64,000 nucleotides of DNA from Sorghum bicolor (lineage: Eukaryota > Streptophyta > Magnoliopsida > Poales > Poaceae), in the NCBI RefSeq assembly GCF_000003195.3, contig NC_012876.2:45069276-45133275 (forward strand), in the 5' to 3' direction. Positions 33,912-46,020 of this stretch are shown piece by piece. Made by a program: the position numbers and the translations under genes. The notes under the pieces were generated by a model. The model ran no database searches, was not told the origin of the DNA, and saw only the letters and a program-made list of their open reading frames with translations. The first letter of the stretch is position 1; every line of letters begins with the position of its first letter.

Positions 33912-34936
33912 TGTCGAGGGTATCTGTAAGGGGTACCCTAACTGATGCATATAACGAGAGGACCCGTACGTAAATCGAGGCCCCTCACTCGACGCCCCCC
34001 GATCGCACGTGCGATTGCCAAAACGAGACGACGACCATAGCCTCGAACACAGAAAGAGTGTCATGCGAATCGACCAAGGCTCGACCGAACAACGACCGTC
34101 GAATACGGAAACTGGCTCGTACGATTCAACAGGCCTCGAGCGCAAGGACGCCGTTCGCCGCCTGACGTAGGTACGGGAACCAGGGCATTTAATGCGCCTG
34201 CCGCATTCTCACCTAACCTGACAGTCACGGGAAGCGTGATAGGGAGCAAGCACCCATCCAATTGCCCCTTTTGGTAGCCTTATCCACCAGACTAGCCAGG
34301 GCATGGTAGGGCGCAGCAAGATGGTCGGAACGTCTCGTCACAACCCCCCTCGAGACGCCCAAAGTCAGCGCCCCTATCAGCAGGGCTTTGCGCGGCACCG
34401 GACCCTCGAGCCAGCGCGTTCCTTCCCCAAGAAGGGTTGGGCGGTGAAAGACAGCACCTCAACCACCCTGACACGACTGCGGCCACGACGCGCAGGAGCC
34501 GGATTCAGAGGCACACGTAATCATCATCCAAGTACTGAGTAACAAGACGGTTCGAGGCCACACCGGTACGGAAGCCTCGAGTGGGTCAGCGTACCATACC
34601 CCTATCGACCCCTACTCTATCACCTACACCATGTAATCTAGGTCTCCCCTTGGAACTACAAAAGGGGAGGCGCAGGAAGGGATAGAGAAGACAAGACATA
34701 CGTAGAAGACGAACCATACTTCACCTCCATCCATCCATGATACCGACTTGTATTCACCCCTGTACAAGCACTTAGGTGCAAGATAATAGAAACATCTCCC
34801 CCCCGCTAGACGTAGGGCCTTCTCTTGCCCGAACCAGGATAAATCTTTGTGTCTTTCTTGAATCACCATCTGGGAAGGGGAGCACGCACATAAGTTTTAC
34901 TCGTTGGTGTGACCCCCCGGGGGGAAAACACCGACA
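33912..34936 (+). repeat. Element B 5' LTR
   Basis: 1025 bp with perfect terminal TGTCG...CGACA. A 14-bp perfect palindrome with a CACGTG core lies at 34002-34015. No clear TATA box seen. Confidence 0.9.
34002..34015. promoter_or_regulatory. 14-bp palindrome with G-box core in B LTR
   Basis: ATCGCACGTGCGAT is its own reverse complement. CACGTG is the plant G-box bound by bZIP and bHLH factors; its use here is inference. Confidence 0.4.
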
Positions 34937-34954
34937 GTTGGCGCGCCAGGTAGG
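34937..34954 (+). other. Primer-binding region of element B
   Basis: GTTGGCGCGCCAGGTAGG directly after the LTR, matching A's at 17535-17552 except one base. Confidence 0.6.
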
Positions 34955-34997
34955 AGTCCTGCGTGTTTTTTCTCACCGACTTCCCATCTCTTTCCAG

Positions 34998-37540
34998 ATG
35001 GCCACTCTCATTTCACCGATTCCAAGCTCCACGGTGATTTGGTTCGGTAGCCTCGAGTTCATGTCTACTGGTTTCGGCTACGACATGATCCTGCTATCAG
35101 TCAAAGGACCGAGAGGAGCTCGCATTGCTTCCACACGATTGAGGGCTCCGAGACAGCCTCACCACCATGCCTCCCCGCCCATGAAGAGGCGTGGACGGCA
35201 CCGCCACCACTCCTCTGCCTCCTCACGGTCGTCAGCTCGTGCCAGGCGAGCGGTGACGCAGGAGCCGACAACCCCGCGCGCCGGAGCCGCGGGTACGACG
35301 GCCCGACGTCACGAGAACCACGCGACGACGTTGGGTGACGACGCGCCTTGCGCGCTCTCGTCCCCCACAACACTACTTCTGCATGGGTTGTTCGCTCCAA
35401 TAAGAGCACTGTCGTTCGGTCTGGAGAATACCGTGGCGTCGCTCGCCAGGACGATATGTCCGAACGCCCAGACGTACGTGGAGCGACCAATGGTCCTCCC
35501 GCGTGACGCTGGAGCACAGCAGCAAGCATCCGAGCTGCCGGAATTCTCCCAGGTATGAGGCCTCCGCCGCCTGGGACTTGGGGGATACACGATCACCTCA
35601 CTCAGGCAACGGCTAGCGGAAGAAAGACGCGGATGTTTCTACGCCGCAGAGCCGGATCCCGACTCTGAGTCCGACAGCTACGACCCTACGAGGGAATGCT
35701 TCAATATCGACGGAGAGACGGAAACCACCGACGAAACACAAGATGCTGTCGCCGGCGGCCGAGCCCCTGTAGCAAGGGAGGACCCCAGGACACCTGGGAA
35801 CAACGGTCAGGTCGACCCTCCGCCTCAGGAAGACAAAGCCGTGCAACTTGCGCAGCTACGGGAGCTCAAAGCAAAGCTTGATGAAGAGCACCTTGCCCAG
35901 CTCGAGCGGGTCCTCGAGTAGGACCAACCATACCCACGTGGTGGAGGTGCGCGTGGACGGGCTCGAGAAGTACACCGACAGATTGTCGGGGACGGGGAAC
36001 CAGAACAACCCGTCAGCCGCTTCCCTCGAGTAGGCCAGAACGTCGTGGCAGCAACCATGCTGCTACGTAACATACCTGAGAGCCCTTGATCTCCCAAGCA
36101 CGGCGCATTTGAGATGAAGTGCAAACTCTACTTCAAGTAGCGGTAGCTCAGCAAGCCGAGAGTTTGGCCTCTCGACGTCGAGGGGCAGCCTCGGAGAAGC
36201 ATAACGAGCCGGTCCGAAATGAAATGGAGGTGTCGGTCCATCAGCAACCACCCCCTCGAGGAAAGAAGACAGCGCCTGTCCAAAACCACCCCATCGATAA
36301 TCAGCGGCGACACGACGCATGACATGACATCAACGAGTATCGTCGCCGTCGACATGGGGATGCGGAGGAGCACGGTTACAGCGCCCACCATGGCGGACGA
36401 TATGACAGCGACGAGGACCGGATGGCCCCAGAACCACCGGGCCCTCGCGTGTTCAGCAGAGCAATCCGCAGCACGCCGCTGCCCAGCCCGTTTCGACCCC
36501 CGATCAGCATTGCTAAATACAACGGCGAAACCAATCCAGAGCTGTGGGTAGCAGACTTCCGGCTAGCATGTTAGTTGGGAGGCGCTCGAGGGGACGATCG
36601 AGCCATTATCCGACAATTGCCACTCTTCGTCTCCGATACCACCCGTAGATGGCTCGAGGAACTCCCTACCAACCAGATCCACGATTGGACTAATTTAGTC
36701 AGGGTGTTTGAGGGCAACTTCAAAGGGACCTACATACTAACCGTCAATTTGTGGGACCTCAGCAAGTGCAAGCAGAAATCAGGAGAAACTCTCCGAGAGT
36801 ATGCTCGACACTTCTCGAAGCAGCGCACTAAGCTGCCACACATCCCCGACCACGACGTCATCCTGGCCTTTGTCTCAGGCACCACCTGCTGAGATTTGGT
36901 GCGGGAATTAGGCCGGAATCGCCCTCAGACTGTCGACGAGCTAATGGACGTGGTGGCAAACTATGTTGTAGGGGAGGAAGCAGTCGGTGCTTTCTTCAGC
37001 TACGAAGGAGGCAAAGGCAAGACGACAGCCGACGACGATGCCCCAGCCGAGGACCCAAGAAGAACAAGAAGAAGAAGAAAGCACGGCCGTTCCAACGAGA
37101 AGCCCTCGACAACGACCTCATCGCCGTCGTGGAACGTAAAAGGCCTCGAGGCCCCCCGAGGGAGCCATCTTTGACAACATGTTAAAAGAGCCTTACCCTT
37201 ACCATAAGGGAGGGGCGAACCACAAGCTTGAACACTGCCGCATGCTGAAAAAATACTTCGACAGCCTGGGGCTTAAGAAGGACGAACAAAAGAAAGAAAA
37301 GAGTGGTGACAAGGGGGACAACAACGAACACGAGGGTTTCCCAGCCGTCCACGACTCCTACATGATCCACGGCGGACTCTCGACGCAGCTAACTGCAAGG
37401 CAGCGCAAGAGGGAGTGCCGTGAGGTCTTTGTAGCAAGGATGGCAGTGCCCCAGTACCTCAACTGGTCGAACACCCCCATCACTTTGAATCGTGACGACC
37501 ATCCCGACAAGGTAGTCGCCCCTGGCGTCTACCCACTCAT
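34998..37540 (+). pseudogene. Element B gag
   Basis: ATG at 34998 (MATLISPIPSSTVIWFG), open to a TGA at 35556. The first 187 codons are Arg/His-rich and include SFGLENTVASLARTICPNAQ, which A has across a frameshift. Later fragments in shifting frames match A: an acidic Gln-rich part (35570-36400), the gag core (36575-36892, RWLEELPTNQIHDWTNLVRV and GNFKGTYI), then a Lys-rich stretch and the Cys/His segment HKGGANHKLEHCRML (about 37205). The TGA at 36890 replaces a CGA-type codon kept in A. Role: particle formation; not producible as one protein. Confidence 0.8.
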
Positions 37541-38147
37541 CGTCGACCCCATCATCGTCAACACCAGGCACTCAAAGGTGTTGATGGATGGTGGCAGCAG
37601 CCTGAATATTATCTACCTCGAGACCCTCGACCTCCTCGGCATCGAGAGGGCGCAACTTCGACCAAGCGCAGGCGGCTTCCATGGTGTCGTACAAGGGAAG
37701 AAGGCGTTGCTGGTAGGTCGAATCGACCAGCCGGTCTGTTTTGGCACGGTGGCCAACTTCAGGAAGGAGGTTCTCACCTTTGAAGTAGTGGGATTTCGAG
37801 GCACGTACCATGCCATCATCAGGCGCCCGGGCTACGCCAAGTTCATGGCTATCCCCAACTACACCTACCTGAAGCTAAAGATGCCTGGGCACAAGGGGGT
37901 CATCACCGTCAGCTCCTCCTACGAGCATGCGTACGAGTGCGACGTTGAGTGCGTCGAGTATGGAGAAGCTGTCGAGAACTCCACCGAGCTCGCCTCAAAG
38001 CTCGAGGCCGTTGCTGCAGAAGCTCTGGAACCCAAGTGACACGTAGGCAGCTTTGAACCAGCGGAAGGCACAAAGAAGATTCCACTTGACCCCAACGGCT
38101 CCGACGGCAAGGCGCTGACGATCAGCGCCGACCTCGACCCAAAATAG
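37540..38147 (+). pseudogene. Element B protease
   Basis: Part of a frame open from 37179. The active-site segment LMDGGSSLNIIYLE keeps Asp and Gly; the fold closes with FRGTYHAIIRRPGYAKF. A TGA at 38037 (CGA in A) and the shared amber at 38145 interrupt the run into RT. Confidence 0.8.
38145..38147 (+). other. Amber codon between protease and RT in element B
   Basis: AAA-TAG-GAA-GC, in frame with both sides and at the position of the amber in element A (14344-14346). Confidence 0.85.
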
Positions 38148-39645
38148 GAAGCCGTGCTCATCGACTTTCTACCTGCAAACGCCGACATGTTTGCATGGAG
38201 TCCCTCGGACATGCCAGGCATACTGAGGGAAGTCGCCGAGCACTCCTTGGAAATTCGAGCCGGTTCCAAGCCAGTGAAACAGCGGCTACGTCGCTTCGAC
38301 GAGGAGAAACGCAAGATCATTGGTGAGGAGATCCACAAGCTTTTGACGGTCGGATTCATGAAGTAGGTTCACCATCCCGACTGGTTAGCAAACCCTGTAC
38401 TAGTTAAGAAAAAGAATGGGAAAATGAGGATGTGTGTCGATTACACGAGTTTAAATAAAGCATGTCCAAAAGTTCCTTTCCCCTTACCACGCATCGATCA
38501 AATTGTTGATTCTACCACGGGATGTGAAACCCTTTCGTTCCATGATGCATATTCTGGTTACCATCAAATAAAAATGAAAGAATCCGACCAGCTCGCGACA
38601 TCTTTCATTACGCCATTTGGGATGTACTGTTATGTGACCATGCCGTTCGGGCTACGAAACGCTGGGGCGACATACCAGCGATGCATGCTCCACGTGTTTG
38701 GCGAACATATAGGGTCGACGGTCGAGGCATACGTTGATGACATCGTCGTCAAATCGAAGAAATGAGGTGACCTGATTCAGGACCTCGAGATCGGTTTCGG
38801 TTGTCTACGCGCCAACGAAATAAAGCTCAACCGCGAGAAGTGCGTCTTTGGCGTGCCTCGAGGCATTCTCTTGGGTTACATAGTGTCCCAACGTGGCATC
38901 GAGGCCAATCCCGAGAAAGTCTCGGCCATTGCGAGAATGGGATCGATTCAAGACGTCAAGGGAGTGCAAAAAGTCACGGGGTGTTTGGTGGCACTAAGCC
39001 ATTTTATCTTAAGGTTAGGAGAAAAGGCGTTGCCGCTGTATCGGCTCCTAAAAAAAGGCGAGCGTTTCTCCTGGACCCTAGAAGCCGAAGAAGCCCTCGA
39101 TATCCTGAAGAAAACATTGACCTCCACCCCGGTCCTAGTTCCTCCTCAGCCCGCAAAACCTCTGCTCCTGTACGTCGCTGGAACAACCCAAGTGGTCAGT
39201 GCGGCTGTGGTGGTCGAAAGGTCGGAAGAAGGGCAGGCGCTACCTATCCAAAGACCGGTCTACTTCGTCAGCGAGGTGCTCTCGGAAACCAAGGTACGGT
39301 ACCCACAAATCCAGAAATTGATCTACGGAGTGATCCTCACCCGACACAAGCTACAACACTACTTCCTTGGTCACCCTATGACGGTGGTCTCGTCTTTCCC
39401 ACTTGGAGAGATCATCCAGAGTCGAGACGCCACAAGGAGGATCGCCAAATGGTCGATCGAGCTCATGAGTGAGACCCTCACTTATGCGCCCCGCAAGGCC
39501 ATCAAGTCTCAAGCCCTGGTGGATTTCGACGTGGAGTGGACGGATTCTCAACTCCCACCAGCTCAAGTTCAAGCAGAACTGTGGACGATGTACTTCGACG
39601 GATCTCTCATGAAGACGGGAGCTGGGGCTGGTCTGCTGTTTGCAG
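38148..39645 (+). pseudogene. Element B RT, RNase H and stub of second RNase H
   Basis: RT begins near 38154 (LIDFLPANADMFAWSPSDMPG), has DYTSLNKACPKVPFPLPRID and the YVDD box at 38730-38741, and continues through the thumb (NPEKVSAIARMGSIQDVKGV). The gypsy RNase H region follows (LLLYVAGTTQVVSAAVVVE, KLIYGVILTRHKLQHYFLGH). The archaeal-type RNase H stops after MYFDGSLMKTGAGAGLLF at about 39642, where an internal deletion joins it to integrase. Stops at 38364 and 38763 also break the frame. Confidence 0.86.
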
Positions 39646-40738
39646 CGCTGTATCACCGTAGAAGAAGGTCGAAAGCTCCCTGAGGATCTATACTCGGGGG
39701 CTTGCGGCCACCATGTGGCCCCAAGGACCCTCATAGGGAACGCTTTCTGACAGGGTTTCTACTAGCCAACGGCCGTAGCTGATGCCATAGAGCTTGTACG
39801 CTCATGCCATGGGTGTCAATTTTATGCCAAGCAAACCCATCTTCCCGCTCATGCTCTCCAGATGATCCCCATCACGTGGCCATTCATGGTGTTGGGTCTC
39901 GACCTCGTAGGCCATTTACAGAAAGCAGGAGGAGGATACACCCATTTGCTGGTGGCCATCGACAAATTCTCCAAATGGATTGAGGCAAGACCCATCACGA
40001 ACATCCGCTACGAGCAAGCCGCCCTTTTCTTCACCAACATCATCCACCAGTTTGGGATACCCAATGTCATCATTACTGACAACGGCACCCAGTTCACCGA
40101 TAAAAAGTTCTTGGACTTCTGTGATCGGCACCACATCCGTGTGAACTGGTCTGCAGTAGCACAGCCTCGAACTAACGACCAGGTCGAGCGTGCCAATGGT
40201 ATGATTTTGCAGGGGCTCAAACCAAGAATCTACAACCAGTTGAAGAAATTCGACAAGAAATGGGTCGAAGAGCTCCCTTCAGTCCTGTTGAGCTTAAGGA
40301 CGACGCCCAACATGGCAAAAAAATATACCTCATTCTTCATAGTCTACGGCTTCGAGGTTGTGCTTCCAACAGACCTTGAGTATGGGTCACCTCGACTCAC
40401 GGCCTACAACGAGTAGACGAACAAAGAGACTCGAGAGAACACGGTTGACCAGCTCGAGGAAGCTCGAGACACGGCCCTCCTCAACTTCGCAAGATACCAG
40501 CAGAAGCTTCGACGCTATCACGACAAGCACGTACGCAAAAGGGATCTGAACGTGGGCGATCTCATCTTACGGTGACGGCAAAGCAACCAAGGACGCCACA
40601 AGCTGACCCCACCCTAGGAAGGCCCTTACGTGGTGGCCGAAGTCCTGAATCTAGGGATGTATAAACTCGCAGATGAAAAAGGGGCGGTCTTCACCAATGC
40701 GTGGAACATCGAACAGCTACATCGATTCTACCCCTAGA
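39646..40738 (+). pseudogene. Element B integrase, N-terminus lost in deletion
   Basis: The start is fused to the RNase H stub. The zinc region survives (SGACGHHVAPRTL, CHGCQFYAK), then the core with D (VAIDKFSKWIEA), D (IITDNGTQF) and E (QVERANG), and the C-terminal domain ending NIEQLHRFYP. In-frame stops at 40414, 40573 and 40615 fit decay of CAG, CGA and TGG codons, since A keeps Gln, Arg and Trp there. Confidence 0.87.
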
Positions 40739-41280
40739 GCTTCGAAGTATTATGTTCTCATGTACATTCTGTACCAAGATCCTATGAATGAATGCATGAA
40801 TAAACAAGATCTTTTCCTCGAGTAATTTACTTTTTCGCCGGTCATGGTCTCGACGTTAGAAGGGAGTACCAACTATGACCTATCACAGTCGATACTCCCT
40901 CGGGGGCTAGCAGGGGGACCCACCCAAGTTCCTAAAAATCGAATGATTTTTCCTTTCCTATAAGTAAACCTCGCACGGTCAAGTAGTGGAGGCACCTCGA
41001 GCCCCTTAAGGGCTGAGAGACAGCGAGCCTGAGAACCCCTACGCCCCCAGGCTATGGTAACGCTACTCACTCCCTCACCTTCGAGGCAATCAAGGTCGCC
41101 TTAACAAAAGACCGAACGAGGAATACAGATGTAGGCAGAAAAGGAAACAAAGGAATTTCGAGCACAAAAATAATTAGATATTCACAAATCATAAAGACCA
41201 TTCAAGGCACAATGTATCACTTAAGATAGATAATAAGTACTTTACAATGGGCCCTGGCACCCAGAATAGGCTCATAGGCC
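40739..41280. other. Non-coding spacer between convergent integrase and aORF of element B
   Basis: No coding frame. It carries the hairpin at 40862-40899 and matches the A spacer (3273-3815) in reverse. Confidence 0.6.
40862..40899. other. Imperfect inverted repeat in element B spacer
   Basis: Arms 40862-40878 and 40883-40899 pair at 14 of 17 positions around CCTA. It is the counterpart of 3654-3691 in A. Confidence 0.55.
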
Positions 41281-42343
41281 TTAGTCCGTGTCTCGGCCCT
41301 CACCACCATCGTCCGTGCCTGGACTAGTCTCGGGAGGAAGCACTTCTGGCTCGAACAGCTTCGCCAGCCTTTCCACAGGGACCTCTGCGTCATCGATCAA
41401 GGCGTGGAGCCTCTCCTCATTCTTGGCGTCGGTCGTAGAAATGTTGGTGACGAAGCCATGGGACACCACCTCCATATCATAGGAAAAGCCTGAGCAGACG
41501 ACGGCCATAGCTTGCTTCACCCCAGTATGAAGGGAGTCCCGCACTCGATCCCTCAGCGTGGTGCTTAGGTAGCACAGCTGATTGACCAGCGCGTCGCCTC
41601 GAGCCTCCTCCCTTGACTCGTCCGCAGGCTCGAGCTCCCAGGAGGCCGAGAGGTCGCTTATCGCAGTCCTTAGTCGACCGTTTAAAGCAACCTCCCCCTC
41701 GAGCTGAGCCTTGGCGGAGCGGGCCTCGACCTGGGCAGCTAGAAGCTCGTCCTTAAGCCCTGCAAAGACCGATATGGGGAAAATGGACAACACCAAAAGA
41801 ACACCTTGCCAAAAGGAGTATGAAAGTGTAAAGAAGCTTACCGTGAATCCTCTCCTGCAGAGCAGCATTTTGACCAACAAAATCAGTGTTGGCCCTCTCA
41901 ATCTCCTTATAAGAACGAGCCAGGTTAGTATTGGCGACCCGCAAGTCCTCGATCACCATGCCTGCCTGCGCGATAGCACCCTCTTTCTCCAACAGCGCCC
42001 TCTTCAGACGATCGACGTCGTCAGATAGGCTGCGAGAGCAAACCCGCGGCGCTTCTCGAGGGCCTTCTTCCTGGCCTCCTCCGCGGCGCTCCGAGCGATT
42101 TCACTCTTCACACACTCTCCCTTCATCTCTCGATAGGCCTCTCGGGCAGAGGCAAGGTCCACCTTGATGAGGCCCTTCTCCTTGTCAAGCTCGGCGGTAG
42201 CATCCTTGTAAAAAACAGCCTCTTCTCGGGCCTTGGACGCAGCCTCCTCAGCCGTCATGGTCCGCTCCCTCAGCTGCACGGTTTCTTCTATCGTCTTCTC
42301 TGAGGCCTCCCGAGCTTTGGTCAGGGCGGCCTCCCTCTCCTTC
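41281..42343 (-). pseudogene. Element B antisense extra gene, last two exons, cut by element G
   Basis: On the minus strand the coiled-coil exon (42343-41842) is joined by an intron (41841-41760, GTAAGC...GCAG) to the last exon (41759-41281, GLKDELLAAQVEARSAKAQL to the stop). The intron position equals the last intron of A's antisense gene. The last exon lacks the stop that A has at 2982 (B reads NQLCYLSTTLRD). A frameshift near 42000 disrupts the coiled-coil exon, and the LTR of G cuts off the 5' part at 42343. Function unknown. Confidence 0.8.
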
Positions 42344-43063
42344 CGTTGGTGCAAAAGCTGATCGGCAAACACAAAGGGCTAGTACCCAATTCAAACATTA
42401 AGGCGTGCTAGCCGATTGACCTTACAATCGACAAAGGTGGTAACTCGACCACTTTGGTCCCGACAACAGCGATGCGCCCGGATGTCACGGCCAAGAGGTG
42501 ATCACGCGGAACTTGAGAACATGCCGAGTTTGACTCGACGAATTCTTAAGAACTCATAGTAAAAAAGAAAATATGGCGAAGTCGTCAAAAAAGTAGATGC
42601 TAGAATATAAGTAAGAACTTGTGTTTGATTGATTAATAGATGTCTCATTACATTGCCCTAGGGTCTACATTTATACCCTGTCCAAAGAGCTACAACCAGG
42701 CACGACTAGGACTCAATATTCCAAATAAAATGGAAATCGTATACAAAACGAATTCTAATAACTAAGGAAAACATTAAACTATCCCCCGTAACCGATCGGG
42801 ACACCGCCATGAATCAATCGGCAACCTCCGCGCTTTTCTTTAGAGTCATCGGCAGACTACCTATTGCAGCCATCGGTAAACACCGGCACTGGTCATCGGC
42901 ATTACCATCCCTGGACTTAGTCATATTCAGTTGTTTCTCCATCGGCACCATCCTCCATCGGCAACTCCCCTGTGGACTATCCACAATCGCCCAATCTGCC
43001 GATCTACGCTTCATTAACTCCAGATGCGTATCTAGAGATACGTGTCCAAAAACAGTGTCAACA
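42344..43063 (-). repeat. Element G 3' LTR
   Basis: 720 bp, ends GTCAACA on the right; the left terminal base reads C where TGTTG is expected. TATA box on the minus strand at 42669-42675. Confidence 0.86.
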
Positions 43064-43294
43064 CATGCCCCCCAATTTCGGAGTATAAAATCATTAATGC
43101 TCCGAAATTACTTCCCTTGATTGGCAATTATTTACCAAATCTAAACGACCTTAGCCCGATTCTCCTACAGATTCCTCGAATTTCTCAACCTCTCAATCAA
43201 ATCTCCACAATTATGCGCTCATCGGCAATATTACCGTTAGGTAGAACTGCCGATGGGCCGACCAGGTGATCTTGCACAGTAAAATATCACCAAA
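43064..43294 (-). other. Element G 3' interior with polypurine tract
   Basis: On the minus strand TTGGGGGGCATG abuts the LTR start (43064-43075), the expected tract. The rest is non-coding up to the CACTA insertion. Confidence 0.7.
43292..43294. repeat. CACTA target site duplication (AAA, left)
   Basis: AAA here and at 46300-46302. A 3-bp duplication is diagnostic of CACTA elements, but AAA is low in information. Confidence 0.75.
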
Positions 43295-43419
43295 CACTAC
43301 AAGAAATCTGTTAATCCATGATGGATTGATCATGACGGATTTGGAAAACATCACTAATAGGGATTTAGAGTGGTGGATATCCAATCCAGAAGCCCAATAA
43401 CCCCTTGCATATATAATGG

Positions 43420-43990
43420 AGCCCCAAAACCCTAACCTCACCCTTCGGCTGCCTCCCTCAGCCCTTTCTCTCCACCAGCTGCCGCCCCCATAGCAACAAA
43501 TCCTAGCAGCACCGCCTCCCCCATCCCTCCTCATCCCAAGGATGCCGGCGGTGGCTCCCCACCCTAGCTGGCGTCCTTATCACTGCCTCCATCCTAGCCA
43601 GCGACAATTGTTGGGGCTTCCACGCGGGCATGCGGTCATGGCTTCAGTGGAAGAATTCCGAGCCATGGGTAACGGGCCATGTTTGACATGCTGGTATTCA
43701 GGTGCGCAGGTGGTGGATCTAGAAGCTGCCTGGGCTCCTTTGCCTCGGCACCCGAGTGACGGCGGCGGCTAGATCTCATGCAGGGGCACATAGGTTGCTG
43801 GGATCACGGCAAGCAACCAGGCAGCGGGATCTAAGAGTGCGGCATCACAACCCAGGTGATGGAACCAGCAGTTGCAGGTCGCAGCCCTCCGTTGCGGTGA
43901 CTTGGTGAAGTTCGTCTGCTGTTCCAGACGAGGTCGGCGTTGGCCACCCACCGGTATGGTTCCCTCGATCCTCACCGCCCTTTGTTTCTT
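43420..43990. other. GC-rich block inside CACTA, possible captured gene fragment
   Basis: It begins after AAACCCTAACC with a C/T-rich stretch like a plant 5' leader, and has short open frames on both strands (for example 43542-43772 plus), none resembling a known protein. CACTA elements are known to capture gene pieces; capture here is inference from composition only. Confidence 0.4.
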
Positions 43991-43999
43991 GAATTTCAT

Positions 44000-46020
44000 A
44001 TTAGATTAGTCCATCCCTATGCGATTAGATTCGGATTAGTTACAAAGTATACCTGTTCGGCAAGTGAATGCCATCTCCTAATCATTAGATTGTAGTACTT
44101 GCATTTTTTCCAATGCCACTACCTGCAAATTAGCTCATAATACAACTAATCAAATCTGCATGCTTTTATGTGACTCATAAGTCTTAGACTATTATTAGTT
44201 CAGTAATATCTGCAATCCTGGCTTACTGACCCCCTTCCACCTGCTTTATCCCTAACTAGATTTGACTCCAGCACCAAGGATTTTTTTTATAGTTACTACA
44301 GTTGCAAAGAATTGGCCATGTTAGTTTATGTATATCAAAAATAGTTCTTGCGGGTTCTGAAGAACTATAGTCAGGTCAATGTTATTTGAAAATTTGGATG
44401 GAGAACCACTGTAGAAATTTGGTTGCAGTGAAATCAGACTTCTTTGTGAAGTGAGTTTTTTTAATATTGATGATGGCATGTTTATTTTAATGAAGAGGTT
44501 TTATTTAGTTTTTATGTGTTTGCACCAGGCCACCTAATTATTAGGACCAGCACTAGATATTTGCTAAGGATGATAAACACAGTTTCATCTTTATTTATAT
44601 TCACTAATGCTGCAAATCACTTGCATGTAGTGCCATCTTCGAGAGCATGGATGATAAAGACAGGACTGCTTAAGCCCCAGCACAATCAATGTAATTCAGA
44701 GTTTGTGGATAACCAGGAATCTTTTTTTTTGAATTAATGTTAGAGAACCTTTTGTTTTACTGCCATAGAATTTGCTAGTATTTTTTCCTGCATGGTTATC
44801 TAAGTGCTGCCTAAATGTTTAGTTTGTGGATTTTAAAACATGCAAGGTACATTGGTTTTTTTTAAGAGTGCTGGTCCACCCAACAGGTTAAGAATTTTGG
44901 TGATGCAAAATAAGCACATTACCTGATTGGTTGTATCTGTATACGTGGGTTTTTAAAGCCCACTAATGGTTGTAACATTCTGAGCCTTATAGGTGGCGAT
45001 TTAGGAAGGAAATGACTATTAAGTTGTCTTCAAAGCTGTGGTAAGCGATATGAAACCAAAAGGTTTATTCATCTCAGTTCCTGTATCAAAGATCTGCGCA
45101 CTTCCATTTTACTAAGATGAGCATCTGTATTACTAGATGAACATGGACTGTAGTACAAGATTTGATGCAGATAACCATATGAGTAGTAGTATTTTCTTTG
45201 GTGTAGAACTGCCAGCCATGCATTTTACTGGGACTCTATTCTGTGATAATTAACCTGTAAATTTAAGAGCAGTATATATATATATGCATGTTCGTTCGGT
45301 CTTTCATTCAGTCGTTTACAAAAATAAAAATCAGCTGTTTGCTTAGTAAAAAGCATCATGTCAGTACACAGATCATCTCAACAATCAGCTTAACTATCAT
45401 TTTAGTTTAAAACCTTTAACTTCAGCTTAGTTGTTTGCTTGCCTGTTCAGTTGTGCCGTGCATATGCAACCTTGCTGCTTCCTCTTACTTAAATTAATTA
45501 TAAGCCATACCAGAACAGTCATTTAGAGTTTTATATCTTACTGAATAATCTGAATTACCGTACAGATCACAATCAGCATGTCTGAATTTTGTGAAGTAAA
45601 TTATTAGCTACATAGTAATTATTAGCTAAATAAATGTCAGTATGTATCTATCTCTGCTAGAGCATTTGCTTCTATATGTACTTAGATTTGTGATGTCTTT
45701 GTTGTAGGGTGACAAATCAAAGGAATTTTAGTGCAGTTTGGAGGATGGACAATGAAGTGGAAGATGATTGGACATAAATGTTATATATCGTCTTAACCAA
45801 TTCTTGTAGTTTGATCTGTTAGATGAAAACTTTTATGTGATATATTGTTTGATGCAAAGCTTGATTTATTGCATGTGATGTGTGCTATGTCATTACGAGA
45901 TTTCTAAAAATCATCTAGAATGATGTCAGCATCCGCTTTAGTTTTGACATCCAAATTAGTGATGATATTATTGTCCACGTCACTGCTGTCTCAATGTCCA
46001 CATCACCATCCATATCCACA
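44000..46020. other. AT-rich interior of CACTA element
   Basis: No coding frame, repeat array or RNA gene is supported; a short (TA)n run lies near 45270. Confidence 0.55.

Larger units (their letters stand above)
33912..42343 (+). mobile_element. Element B: Tat-lineage gypsy element of the A family, plus strand, 3' end outside
   Basis: 5' LTR 33912-34936, primer region, gag, protease, RT, RNase H, a truncated second RNase H fused to integrase, hairpin spacer, and a minus-strand antisense gene cut at 42343 by the LTR of element G. It is close in sequence to A throughout but in opposite orientation. It lies inside J (left flank AACCT at 33907-33911; the right flank is not in the window). Confidence 0.9.

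Noticed and set aside
43430..43445. Telomere-like AAACCCTAACC
   Set aside because: A single partial unit, common in plant leaders; no array.
43769..43999. Protein-coding gene inside the CACTA
   Set aside because: Short frame with no motif, no splice partners and an overlapping frame on the other strand; kept only as possible captured sequence.
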